This document shows, piece by piece, positions 38,260-46,203 of a DNA stretch of 64,000 bases (the stretch's first letter is position 1; each line of letters begins with the position of its first letter). A model generated the notes under the pieces. The model worked only from the letters and a program-made list of their open reading frames with translations, searched no databases and had not been told where the DNA came from. The translations under genes were made by a program, and so were the position numbers. The DNA comes from Avibacterium gallinarum. GTDB taxonomy: Bacteria > Pseudomonadota > Gammaproteobacteria > Enterobacterales > Pasteurellaceae. The stretch is from positions 310,001 to 374,000 of the forward strand of contig NZ_PQVJ01000011.1 of assembly GCF_002921135.1 (NCBI RefSeq), written 5' to 3'.

Positions 38260-38852
38260 TAGGGATTACAGCTCCAAGTGAAATGCCCATTGTTTAATTT
38301 TTGCATTTCTTTATCCACCACATATTTCTTCAAATAACGAATTACTCGGTTATGTTTCATATTCATTAATTTGCGATCTTTGGCAATTTTCACAGAATAT
38401 TGATATTGCACAAAACCGCAAAATGGAATGTCTTTACCCCGCGCCACGTTCACCTGCCAATCGGGATTTTGTTCGGTCGGATCGTAAATCACAAACGCAA
38501 ACAGCTCATTTTTTTTGCTATAAATATCAAAATGCTCTACGCCGGTATTACGATAAACCCGTTTGCGCAAGGCAATGCGCTCCTCCAAGGTTCGCTGCTG
38601 CCAATTTCTATCTTGCAACAGTTCAATCGCGCTATGCCACTGTTCGGCAGTTTCGCCTTTTGGTACATAAACGTAACGAGCAATAGTGCCTAAATCTTGT
38701 TGCGAAGCAAGATAATAGCTTTGCCCACTGTGGTTAATTACCTCAGACACCGCTAATTGCGGTGAAGTGCTACAAGCCGTCAAAATAAGTGCGGTGAGAA
38801 AAACGGCAATTTTTTGCACCGCACTTTGGTTTCTTTCAATCCATTGTTTCAT
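38259..38852 (-). CDS. Conserved Pasteurellaceae lipoprotein of unknown function
   Basis: From the ATG at 38852 the protein has 197 residues with a lipoprotein signal ending ALILTAC (Cys about 27) and an extended N-terminus before the hydrophobic part. A GTG three codons upstream would overlap yaaA. The mature part has late segments FCGFVQYQYSVKI and HFTWSCNP with two cysteines that could pair. I know it only as a hypothetical protein between yaaA and the CDF gene in this family of bacteria. It starts one base after the yaaA stop and overlaps fieF by one base, so it is in a yaaA-lipoprotein-fieF group. Confidence 0.78.
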   Translation of the reverse strand: MKQWIERNQSAVQKIAVFLTALILTACSTSPQLAVSEVINHSGQSYYLASQQDLGTIARYVYVPKGETAEQWHSAIELLQDRNWQQRTLEERIALRKRVYRNTGVEHFDIYSKKNELFAFVIYDPTEQNPDWQVNVARGKDIPFCGFVQYQYSVKIAKDRKLMNMKHNRVIRYLKKYVVDKEMQKLNNGHFTWSCNP

Positions 38853-38853
38853 T

Positions 38854-39630
38854 TTATTCACTTAAATCGCGTTTAAACACGAATTCCTTGTCTGTTGATG
38901 AAGTGGCATCAAACCAGTAGCCACCGAGATCGAAATCTTTTAATTGTTCCACTTGAGTGAGTCGATGTTGAATGATGTAGCGACACATTAAACCGCGTGC
39001 TTTTTTCGCATAAAAGCTGATCACTTTATATTTGCCATTTTTATTATCTAAAAAGACTGGTTTTACAATATGCGCCTTCAACTCACTTTCCTTAACGGAT
39101 TTATAGTATTCATCGGAGGCAAGATTGACTAACACATTATCCCCTTGCTGATCCAAGGCTTGTTGCACCGCCGCGGTGATAATATTGCCCCAAAAATGAT
39201 ACAAATCCTTGCCTTTCGGGTTGGCTAATTTTGTTCCCATTTCTAAACGATAAGGCTGCATTAAATCCAAAGGACGTAGCAAACCATATAAGCCCGACAA
39301 CATTCTCAAGTGCTGCTGCGCGAATAAAATATCATCACGCGATAAATGTGCGGCATCTAGCCCCGTATAAACATCACCTTTGAATGCAAAAATCGCAGGG
39401 CGCGAGTTTTGTTCATTGTGAGCCTTATTCCACTCAGCAAAACGCGCCACATTTAATGCCGCTAATTTATCGCTAATGGACATTAGAGAGGCAACATCTT
39501 GCGGCGCAAGCTGACGACAAATCTCAATCAGCTGTTCGCTATATTCCGTTAAATCAGGCTGAGAAACATCAAATTTTTCCACCGCACTTTCAAAATCAAG
39601 GGTTTTGGCGGGAGAGATAATTGCTAACAT
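38854..39630 (-). CDS. yaaA: YaaA, peroxide stress resistance protein
   Basis: The 258-residue DUF328/UPF0246 protein starts [15 protein letters not shown] and has [23 protein letters not shown] near residue 110 and [14 protein letters not shown] near 205, all family hallmarks. In E. coli YaaA lowers free iron and DNA damage under peroxide stress. It lies 21 bases after ung, so a DNA-damage-related transcript ung-yaaA-lipoprotein-fieF is possible. A USS core lies near its 5' end. Confidence 0.93.
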   Translation of the reverse strand: MLAIISPAKTLDFESAVEKFDVSQPDLTEYSEQLIEICRQLAPQDVASLMSISDKLAALNVARFAEWNKAHNEQNSRPAIFAFKGDVYTGLDAAHLSRDDILFAQQHLRMLSGLYGLLRPLDLMQPYRLEMGTKLANPKGKDLYHFWGNIITAAVQQALDQQGDNVLVNLASDEYYKSVKESELKAHIVKPVFLDNKNGKYKVISFYAKKARGLMCRYIIQHRLTQVEQLKDFDLGGYWFDATSSTDKEFVFKRDLSE

Positions 39631-39651
39631 AATGAAATCCTTATAAATTCT

Positions 39652-40320
39652 TTAAAGCGTTAAGGGCAGTTGCCATTCTATCGGCGCTAATTGATGCTGT
39701 TGTAAATAAGCGTTCGTTTGCGAAAAATGCTTACAACCGAGAAATCCGCGATGTGCCGATAAGGGCGAAGGGTGCGGCGCAGTTAGCACGCAATGTTTTT
39801 GTCTATCAATAAATTGCCCTTTTTTCTGCGCGTGGCTGCCCCATAATAGAAAAACAATATTTTCGCGTTGTTCATTCAAGGCGGAAATCACCCGATCGGT
39901 AAAAGTTTCCCAACCAAAGTTTGAATGGGAATGGGCTTTGCCTTGTTCCACGGTTAGAACCGTATTTAACAGCAGCACGCCTTGTTCTGCCCAGCTCACT
40001 AAATAACCGTGCTGAGGAATTTGAAAGCCCACATCATTGGCTAATTCTTTATAAATATTGACTAACGAGGGTGGTGGCGCAATACCGGGTTTCACCGAAA
40101 AAGATAAACCGTGCGCTTGGTTTGGCCCGTGGTAAGGATCTTGCCCTAAAATCACCACTTTCACTTGATCAAACTCGGTTAATTTGAAGGCATTGAAAAT
40201 CTCATTGCTCGGCGGATAGACAATTTTGCCCGCCGCTTTTTCACGCTGGACTTGCTGTAAGATTTGCTGAAAATAGGGCTGGCTTTTCTCGCCACCAATC
40301 ACATCTTTCCATGTTTTCAT
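39652..40320 (-). CDS. ung: Uracil-DNA glycosylase
   Basis: Ung removes uracil from DNA. The 222-residue protein has the water-activating loop [17 protein letters not shown] with Asp61, [11 protein letters not shown], and the minor-groove loop [16 protein letters not shown] with the catalytic His. The size is that of family 1. It lies divergent from grcA, as in H. influenzae, with 281 bases of regulatory DNA between. Confidence 0.97.
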   Translation of the reverse strand: MKTWKDVIGGEKSQPYFQQILQQVQREKAAGKIVYPPSNEIFNAFKLTEFDQVKVVILGQDPYHGPNQAHGLSFSVKPGIAPPPSLVNIYKELANDVGFQIPQHGYLVSWAEQGVLLLNTVLTVEQGKAHSHSNFGWETFTDRVISALNEQRENIVFLLWGSHAQKKGQFIDRQKHCVLTAPHPSPLSAHRGFLGCKHFSQTNAYLQQHQLAPIEWQLPLTL

Positions 40321-40466
40321 TTTGTTTTCCTCAGCGTTAAACCTAGGCTAAGATTATAAAGAACCTCACCTCAAATTAACAGCCTCTATTCCAATTTAAT
40401 GTTTAATTAATCTTTATAAAGATGTTAATAAATTGTTAAACTTGAAATAATGAATTTGTTTTATTT

Positions 40467-40480
40467 TTGATATGTATCAA
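40467..40480 (+). promoter_or_regulatory. Upstream FNR-type site for grcA
   Basis: TTGATATGTATCAA matches the FNR consensus TTGAT-N4-ATCAA perfectly. It is centred about 43 bases upstream of a second site. Confidence 0.75.
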
Positions 40481-40509
40481 TTTCGCTATTTTTGTTTGAT
40501 AAATTCAAT

Positions 40510-40556
40510 CTGATCCATATCAAAATAATTGAATTGGTCAAATTTTTTGATAAAAT
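40510..40556 (+). promoter_or_regulatory. grcA promoter with FNR-type site
   Basis: CTGATCCATATCAA (40510-40523) has one mismatch to the FNR consensus and stands about 42-46 bases ahead of the expected start point. A GATAAAAT -10 region ends at 40556. This is the class II layout for activation without oxygen. Confidence 0.7.
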
Positions 40557-40601
40557 CCCTACCAACTTATGATTAATTAACAAACAAATTTAGGAGTTCT
40601 T

Positions 40602-40985
40602 ATGATTAAAGGTATCCAAATCACTCAAGCTGCAAATGACAACTTATTAAATTCATTTTGGTTATTAGACAGTGAAAAAGGTGAAGCACGTTGCTTATGT
40701 GCAAAAGGTGATTTCACAGAAGATCAAATCGTAGCAGTAAGCGAATTAGGTCAAATCGAATATCGTGAATTACCAGTTGATGTTGCCCCTACAGTAAAAG
40801 TAGAAGGTGGTCAGCACTTAAACGTAAACGTTTTACGCCGTGAAACCTTAGAAGATGCGGTGAAAAACCCTGAAAAATATCCACAATTAACTATCCGTGT
40901 TTCTGGTTATGCAGTACGTTTTAACTCATTAACTCCAGAACAACAACGTGATGTAATCACTCGTACTTTCACTGAAAGTTTATAA
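40602..40985 (+). CDS. grcA: GrcA, autonomous glycyl radical cofactor
   Basis: GrcA (YfiD) replaces the damaged C-terminal radical part of pyruvate formate-lyase after oxygen exposure. The 127-residue protein carries the radical site Gly102 in [10 protein letters not shown] and the typical [14 protein letters not shown] end. AGGAG lies ahead of the ATG. Two FNR-type sites upstream fit its known strong expression under low oxygen. The gene ends in a strong two-way terminator. Confidence 0.97.
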   Translation: MIKGIQITQAANDNLLNSFWLLDSEKGEARCLCAKGDFTEDQIVAVSELGQIEYRELPVDVAPTVKVEGGQHLNVNVLRRETLEDAVKNPEKYPQLTIRVSGYAVRFNSLTPEQQRDVITRTFTESL

Positions 40986-41011
40986 TTTCTCCAATTAGTA
41001 GTTTAGACTAT

Positions 41012-41046
41012 AAAAAAATCGCCCTTAGCTATCGGGCGATTTTTTT
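41012..41046. terminator. Two-way terminator between grcA and artM
   Basis: Stem of AAAAAATCGCCC with GGGCGATTTTTT, T-rich on both strands. Confidence 0.9.
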
Positions 41047-41123
41047 ATGCAATCATATTGTTTTCAGGTAATTCTCAACAAAATTTAAGGGATAAAAAAT
41101 ATCTTATCCTTACTATTTAAATA

Positions 41124-41807
41124 CTAAGAACGCTCCACTTCCAATCTTTCAAACACCAACACTCTATTTTCTAGTTTGCGTAGTAATAATGTGGCGATGC
41201 CTGTAATGGCAAGGTAGATGACACCTGCGATGCCGTAAATGGTGAGTGCGTCATATTCTGTGCCGTAAAGCTGTCTTGCGTAGCCCATAATATCTAAAAT
41301 GGTAATAGTTGAAGCAAGCGATGTGCCTTTAAATACCAAAATGATTTCATTGCTGTAAGACGGCAGGGCGCGTTTTAAGGCATAAGGAATTAAGATTTTC
41401 AGCGTTTGCCAACGGCTTAAACCAAGCGCGGCGCAACTTTCCCATTGTCCTTTTGAGATCGCTTTCACTGCGCCGTAAAATAATTGTGTGGAATAAGCTG
41501 CACTGTTTAGCGCAAGGGTGAGCATTGCGCAAAACCACGCATTAGACAATAGCGCCCACGTGGGGCTTTCTACGATCCATTGGAATTGTCCTGGGCCGTA
41601 ATAAATTAAGAAAAATTGCACTAATAGTGGTGTGCCAGTGAATAAAGTTAGGAAAATATTCACCGCACTTTTTAGCAGTTTATTTTCCATCGCAAGAATA
41701 AAGGTTAAAGCAATGGCCAAAATAAACGCAAAAAAGAGCGCAGAAACCGTAAGCAATAGGCTTGTTGGAATCCCCTGTGCGATGGTGATGAAATAATCGT
41801 GAATCAT
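41124..41807 (-). CDS. artM: Arginine ABC transporter permease ArtM
   Basis: The 227-residue inner-membrane permease has about five helices and the EAA-type loop SKGQWESCAALGLSRWQTLKIL that contacts the ATPase. Together with ArtQ it forms the channel for arginine. Its ATG overlaps the artQ stop by one base. It is the last gene of artPIQM, in the H. influenzae and E. coli order. Confidence 0.92.
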   Translation of the reverse strand: MIHDYFITIAQGIPTSLLLTVSALFFAFILAIALTFILAMENKLLKSAVNIFLTLFTGTPLLVQFFLIYYGPGQFQWIVESPTWALLSNAWFCAMLTLALNSAAYSTQLFYGAVKAISKGQWESCAALGLSRWQTLKILIPYALKRALPSYSNEIILVFKGTSLASTITILDIMGYARQLYGTEYDALTIYGIAGVIYLAITGIATLLLRKLENRVLVFERLEVERS

Positions 41808-42478
41808 TATTCCACTCCTCTTTCAAAGCGGGTAAAACGCCATTCGAGCTTACGGATTAGCACTTGGCTGATAAGCGTAATCACTAAATACATCAATGCG
41901 GCAAAGCCATACCAAGTGAAAGGTTCGTGGGTTCTGGTATTAATTAATTCTGCTTGACGCATTAAATCGTGTACCCCAATCAATGAAACGAGGGCGGTAT
42001 CTTTTAATAACACTAACCATTGATTGCTCAAACCCGGTAAGGCGTGTCGCCAAACTTGCGGCATAATGATATGCAAAAAGGTGTAGCTACGGCTTAAACC
42101 AAGGGCCGCGCCTGATTCCCATTGCCCAAGGGGAATGGCTTGAATGGCGCCACGCAAGGATTGCGAAGCATAGGCGGCAAAAATAATGGATAACGCCAAC
42201 ACCCCACAAAAGAATGGGCTAAGTTCCAAATATTTTCCAGTGATTAATTCCAACACTTCAGGAATGCCGAAATAAATTAAGAAAACCACCAAAATTTCAG
42301 GCAAGCCACGTAAAAGGGTGATGACAACGGCGCTCGGTTTACGCACGCATTGCCATTTGCTCATTTCTAGGCTAACAAAAATGAGCGATAAAACGAGCCC
42401 TAATAATAAGGAACACACCGCTAACCCTAAGGTCATTAGGGTTGCGGTGTACATTAAAGGAAGATAATCCACAAACAT
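41807..42478 (-). CDS. artQ: Arginine ABC transporter permease ArtQ
   Basis: The 223-residue permease has about five membrane helices and the ATPase-contact loop [21 protein letters not shown]. It follows artI by 5 bases and overlaps artM by one base, as expected for two subunits made in equal amount. Confidence 0.92.
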   Translation of the reverse strand: MFVDYLPLMYTATLMTLGLAVCSLLLGLVLSLIFVSLEMSKWQCVRKPSAVVITLLRGLPEILVVFLIYFGIPEVLELITGKYLELSPFFCGVLALSIIFAAYASQSLRGAIQAIPLGQWESGAALGLSRSYTFLHIIMPQVWRHALPGLSNQWLVLLKDTALVSLIGVHDLMRQAELINTRTHEPFTWYGFAALMYLVITLISQVLIRKLEWRFTRFERGVE

Positions 42479-42483
42479 AGCGA

Positions 42484-43206
42484 TTATTTAGTCATCCATT
42501 TGTCGTAAATTTTTTGGTATTCGCCGTTTGCTTTAATGGCTTCGATACCTTTGTTTAGGCTTTCTACTAACGCAGTGTTAGATTTATTTACCGCGATGCC
42601 TAAACCGTTGTTGAAGTAACGTTTATCCGTAACACGCTCGCCCACGAAAGTTAATTCAGGGTTTTTCTCGAACATATCACGCAATACGTCAGTATCACCG
42701 AAAATCAAATCGATACGCCCATTTTTTAAGTCAAGAATGGCATCTTGCAAGCTTGCGTAAGATTTTGCCGTGTATTGTTTGGCTTCTGCGTTAGCATATT
42801 GTTGGTAAGTTGTCCCATTTTGCACGCCCACGGTTTTCGCCGTAGCTAAATCTGCTTTGCCTTTGACTGCGATGAAACTTGCTGAACTTTCGTAGTAAGG
42901 TTGACTGAATGCCACTTGTTTTGCGCGCGCTTCGGTAATATCAATAGCAGAAATTGCAGCATCAAACCCACGGCCTTTAATTAAGCTTGGAATTAACGCG
43001 TCAAAAGCTTGGCTTTTGAAATGACAAGTGGCTTCGATTTCTTTACAAATTGCGTTGGCAATATCCACATCAAAACCAACGATTTCACCTTTTTCATTGG
43101 TTAATTCAAATGGCGGATAGCTTGGCTCCATTGCAAAAGTAATATCTTGTGCTTGCGCCATTGCCGCTGAACTTGCTAAAAGGGTTGCTAAAAGTAATTT
43201 TTTCAT
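42484..43206 (-). CDS. artI: Arginine ABC transporter binding protein ArtI
   Basis: The 240-residue periplasmic protein has a signal peptide ending AMAQAQ, then [20 protein letters not shown], the family 3 solute-binding start, and [37 protein letters not shown] and the final [11 protein letters not shown] complete the pattern. Arginine is the expected ligand from the operon context. A single binding protein gene is present, where E. coli has two. Confidence 0.92.
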   Translation of the reverse strand: MKKLLLATLLASSAAMAQAQDITFAMEPSYPPFELTNEKGEIVGFDVDIANAICKEIEATCHFKSQAFDALIPSLIKGRGFDAAISAIDITEARAKQVAFSQPYYESSASFIAVKGKADLATAKTVGVQNGTTYQQYANAEAKQYTAKSYASLQDAILDLKNGRIDLIFGDTDVLRDMFEKNPELTFVGERVTDKRYFNNGLGIAVNKSNTALVESLNKGIEAIKANGEYQKIYDKWMTK

Positions 43207-43217
43207 TGTGTAATTCC

Positions 43218-43955
43218 TTAATGTGAATGAGATAAATATTGTTTAAATTGTTCTGTTTTAGGCTGCATAAAACAGCTTGCATCGCCCATTTCGATGATAT
43301 GGCCTTTTTCCATATACACCACTTTGGTCGCCACTTTCTGTGCTACAGAAACTTCGTGGGTAACAATCACTTGGGTAATGCCTGTTTCTTGTAATTCCTG
43401 AATAATGGACACCACTTGCGCCGTAATTTCAGGATCGAGCGCGGCGGTTGGTTCATCAAATAATAAAACTTGCGGTTTCATCATTAATGCTCGGGCAATT
43501 GCCACACGCTGCTGCTGTCCACCAGAAAGATGCAATGGAAAGCGATCAGCAAATTCTTCTAAACGTAAACGGGCAAGTAATTCAAGGGCTTGTTTTTTCG
43601 CCGTTTCTTTATCTAATCCAAGCACTTTTACTGGTGCTTCGATTAAATTTTCAATAACTGTTAAATGCGGCCATAGATTGTATTGCTGGAATACCATTCC
43701 CACATCTTGGCGTAATTGACGCATTTGTTTTGGATTTGCCGTTGCCGCAGAAAGATCAAATTTATTGTTGGCAATCACCAACTCACCAGACTTTGGCACT
43801 TCTAATAAGTTTAAGGTACGAATCAGCGTACTTTTCCCTGCACCACTTGGCCCTAATAAAACCACGGTATCGCTATCTTCCGCTGTTAAATTAATGTCAA
43901 ACAGGGCTTGCGATGAACCGTAGAAAAAATTGAGATTTTTTACACTAATGGTCAT
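43218..43955 (-). CDS. artP: Arginine ABC transporter ATPase ArtP
   Basis: From the ATG at 43955 the protein has 245 residues and starts [13 protein letters not shown]. Walker A is GPSGAGKST, the signature [15 protein letters not shown], Walker [14 protein letters not shown] and the switch His in VIVTHEV. The frame runs 25 codons further upstream, but that part lacks family similarity and covers regulatory DNA. It is the first gene of the operon and is probably controlled by ArgR through a double box upstream. Confidence 0.93.
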   Translation of the reverse strand: MTISVKNLNFFYGSSQALFDINLTAEDSDTVVLLGPSGAGKSTLIRTLNLLEVPKSGELVIANNKFDLSAATANPKQMRQLRQDVGMVFQQYNLWPHLTVIENLIEAPVKVLGLDKETAKKQALELLARLRLEEFADRFPLHLSGGQQQRVAIARALMMKPQVLLFDEPTAALDPEITAQVVSIIQELQETGITQVIVTHEVSVAQKVATKVVYMEKGHIIEMGDASCFMQPKTEQFKQYLSHSH

Positions 43956-43980
43956 TTTGGTTGTTAGCTCTAAATTTAAA

Positions 43981-44019
43981 GTTGAAATAATATTAATGTT
44001 TTTTGCATAACTATGCAAA
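43981..44019 (-). promoter_or_regulatory. Probable ArgR operator (two 18-base boxes)
   Basis: Two 18-base elements, 43981-43998 and 44002-44019, are separated by exactly 3 bases, as in E. coli ArgR operators. Each matches 11 of 18 bases of the ARG box consensus by my alignment, and the second is a perfect palindrome (TTTGCATA / TATGCAAA). They lie directly upstream of artP. Confidence 0.5.
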
Positions 44020-44029
44020 TAAAAAGTCA

Positions 44030-44049
44030 AAAAATTTTCACCGCACTTT
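44030..44049. repeat. 20-bp direct repeat, left side of the R-M island
   Basis: The stretch AAAAATTTTCACCGCACTTT contains a full uptake core and the extended AT consensus. The identical 20 bases occur at 47367-47386, on the far side of the restriction-modification genes. Confidence 0.6.
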
Positions 44050-44079
44050 GGTTTAGAATAAAATCGCTTACTTTTTATC

Positions 44080-44107
44080 TTGATCTTTTAGCGCTGTGCG
44101 CTATAAT
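44080..44107 (+). promoter_or_regulatory. Methylase promoter with two embedded GCGC sites
   Basis: TTGATC (44080-44085), a 16-base spacer and a perfect TATAAT (44102-44107) form a strong promoter. The spacer contains GCGC at 44091-44094 and 44098-44101, as part of the palindrome TAGCGC-TGT-GCGCTA (44089-44103) that runs into the -10 box. GCGC is the expected target of the enzyme made from this promoter, so its own methylation, or binding by the enzyme, could set its level. Confidence 0.7.
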
Positions 44108-44143
44108 TTGTGTTGTAAGTGATGAGCAATGGAGTTATTAAAG

Positions 44144-45133
44144 ATGATCCCAATAGAAAAAAAATTACTAACTAATTATACATTTATTGATTTATTTGCA
44201 GGTTTAGGTGGATTCAGATTAGCATTAGAATCTTTAGGAGCGAAGTGCATATACTCTAGTGAGTGGGATGTTCCAGTCCAAAAAGTATACGAGGAGAATT
44301 TTGGGGATATTCCTGAAGGTGATATTACTCAAATCAATGAAAATACAATTCCTAGCCATGATATTCTTTGTGCAGGATTTCCTTGTCAAGCTTTTTCTAT
44401 TAGTGGAAAACAACGGGGATTTGAAGATAGTAGAGGAACTTTATTTTTTGATGTTGCAAGAATCGTAAAAGCAAAAAGACCAAAAGTTGTTTTTATGGAA
44501 AATGTAAAGAATTTTGCTACACATGATGGGGGTAAAACCTTAGAGGTTGTAAAAGGAACTATGGAAGAGTTAGGGTATACCTTTTACCAAAAAGTACTAA
44601 ATTCTGTTAACTATGGAGTCCCTCAAAAACGAGAAAGAATTTACATGGTCTGTTTTAGAAATGATTTAAAAATTGATAATTTTAAATATCCTAAGCCTTT
44701 CGAATTAACTCGCCATGTTGAAGATTTCTTACTTGATGATGAGAGTATGGTTAGGGATTTATATGTGGATAGGGTAGATACTTATTATAATGGTGTTGAA
44801 GATACTCAATATAGTAATAAATCAATCCGTTTAGGAATTGTAAATAAAGGTGGGCAAGGTGAGAGAATATATAGTACCAAAGGAATTGCAATTACATTAT
44901 CAGCTTATGGCGGAGGTGTTTTTGCTAAGACAGGCGGTTACTTAATTAATGGAAAAACAAGAAAATTACATCCTCGCGAATGTGCTAGAATTATGGGGTA
45001 TCCAGATTCTTATAAAATTTGTAATAATGCAAATCAAGCCTATAAGCAATTTGGAAACTCAGTAGTAATTGATGTATTACAATATATTTCTATCGAAATA
45101 GGAACAGTTTTAGAGGACAAGAAAAATGAATGA
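44144..45133 (+). CDS. HhaI-type DNA cytosine-5 methyltransferase (GCGC)
   Basis: The 329-residue enzyme is a close homologue of M.HhaI (327 residues). With the start at 44144, which has GGAG nine bases ahead, the catalytic Cys81 in AGFPCQAFSISGKQ and Glu119 in MENVKN have the same numbers as in M.HhaI. The SAM-binding start FIDLFAGLGGFRLALES, the QKRERIY motif (161-167) and QFGNSVV at the end are present. In the target-recognition region Gln238, Arg241, Thr251, Ser253, Tyr255 and Gly258 match the M.HhaI residues 237, 240, 250, 252, 254 and 257 that read GCGC, so the site GCGC with methylation of the inner cytosine is expected. An ATG 5 codons upstream (44129) is less likely. The DNA is AT-rich compared with its neighbours. 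Confidence 0.94.
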   Translation: MIPIEKKLLTNYTFIDLFAGLGGFRLALESLGAKCIYSSEWDVPVQKVYEENFGDIPEGDITQINENTIPSHDILCAGFPCQAFSISGKQRGFEDSRGTLFFDVARIVKAKRPKVVFMENVKNFATHDGGKTLEVVKGTMEELGYTFYQKVLNSVNYGVPQKRERIYMVCFRNDLKIDNFKYPKPFELTRHVEDFLLDDESMVRDLYVDRVDTYYNGVEDTQYSNKSIRLGIVNKGGQGERIYSTKGIAITLSAYGGGVFAKTGGYLINGKTRKLHPRECARIMGYPDSYKICNNANQAYKQFGNSVVIDVLQYISIEIGTVLEDKKNE

Positions 45134-45431
45134 GGTTGAATTTAGGAATTGGCTTACCAAGAAAAATGTAAAGTTGAAGGTTGTAGGAGATACTATTTCA
45201 AGATTAAAAAGAGTTGAGCGTGAAATTAAAAACTGCGATATTGATGAACAATATCGCATTGATAAATGTGATCACCTACTAAAATTATTCTTGAATATGG
45301 GGAATAATAATGAAATGAAAATGTACCCAAATGCCCAATTTCCAATTGGGAAATATTACATGAGTACATATCGTTTAGCCCTCAAACAGTATATTCAATT
45401 TTTAGATGATGTTACTTCAAAGAATCTATAA
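45126..45431 (+). CDS. Small protein of unknown role in the R-M island
   Basis: The 101-residue protein is charged, without signal or membrane segment, and mostly helical by eye. Its frame overlaps the methylase end by 8 bases, with GAGG upstream, so translation is coupled, and its 3' end overlaps the convergent nuclease gene by 20 bases. The end YYMSTYRLALKQYIQFLDDV resembles a short helical segment often found at the N-terminus of restriction endonucleases, where a similar A-x-x-x-Y-x-x-F-L pattern occurs; this is my impression, not a search result. It may be a nuclease accessory, inhibitor or a detached domain. No function is claimed. Confidence 0.7.
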   Translation: MNEVEFRNWLTKKNVKLKVVGDTISRLKRVEREIKNCDIDEQYRIDKCDHLLKLFLNMGNNNEMKMYPNAQFPIGKYYMSTYRLALKQYIQFLDDVTSKNL

Positions 45432-46200
45432 ATAAAGCTTTAGGCATGCCTTTTATAGATGCTTTTTGTGTAACTGAAAAAATAACATTTGCGTTATTAG
45501 TGTTAGATAACTTACGAATTTCATATTCACTTCCTCGAGGAGAAAACATATATTCTGTTTCAAAAATTTTAAATTTACATTTGTCTAAATCTTGTGAAGA
45601 AATAACGAATAGCTTACCGTTTTCAGTACGGTGATTCGTTATTTTATAGTTATGGATTACATACTTCATTACATCATTTATATAAAGTTTTCCTACATTT
45701 GTTGAGCCACTTCTCTTTATGCGATATTTAGCTGTTACTTCAAAGTGCTCTTTCAAACAATCAATAGGAAAAATAGTATAGTTATTTGTAATAAAAAATC
45801 TAACATTTTTCTTTTTGTACGTATGAATGATCCAGTTTGAAAATATATCAGAACCATTCGGTATATTAATATCCTGGCCTGCTGTACCTGCTTTACTAAA
45901 TTTCTCAAAATGAACATTCATATAATTCACTATCATTTTAGAATATTCATTTATAGGATTTATATTACGTTGACTATATTCAAATATTTTATTTTTGAAA
46001 TCTGGTATTAAAACAAACTGTCCACATTGAGCTGGTGAGTGTTTTGCTTCAATATAAAATAAATTTCCCGAATTTGTTTTAGTTAAAATATCAGGAATGG
46101 TTGAGTCTGTACCTCCTCTACGAGTAAACTTTGCATAAGCCCCAAATTCTTTATTAAGAAAATTTGTACATTGTTCTTCAAATTTTTCCCAGGTTGTCAT
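45412..46200 (-). CDS. HhaI-type restriction endonuclease
   Basis: The 262-residue protein resembles R.HhaI, which has a similar length and cuts GCGC. The likely PD-(D/E)xK centre is Pro36-Asp37 in STIPDIL followed by Glu51-Ala-Lys53 in LFYIEAKHSPAQCGQFVLIP; the last stretch closely follows what I remember of R.HhaI. The C-terminal NANVIFSVTQKASI also fits. It is read leftward, 3 bases after the second methylase gene, and converges on the HhaI-type methylase and the small gene. Host DNA must be methylated for the cell to survive if the enzyme is active. No frameshift or lost active residue is seen. Confidence 0.88.
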   Translation of the reverse strand: MTTWEKFEEQCTNFLNKEFGAYAKFTRRGGTDSTIPDILTKTNSGNLFYIEAKHSPAQCGQFVLIPDFKNKIFEYSQRNINPINEYSKMIVNYMNVHFEKFSKAGTAGQDINIPNGSDIFSNWIIHTYKKKNVRFFITNNYTIFPIDCLKEHFEVTAKYRIKRSGSTNVGKLYINDVMKYVIHNYKITNHRTENGKLFVISSQDLDKCKFKIFETEYMFSPRGSEYEIRKLSNTNNANVIFSVTQKASIKGMPKALFIDSLK

Positions 46201-46203
46201 TGT

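Noticed and set aside
43956-44030. N-terminal extension of artP (25 codons)
   Set aside because: It has no family similarity and lies over the ArgR-like boxes.
44129-44143. Upstream ATG of the HhaI-type methylase
   Set aside because: The ATG at 44144 has the better binding site and puts the catalytic Cys at residue 81 as in M.HhaI.
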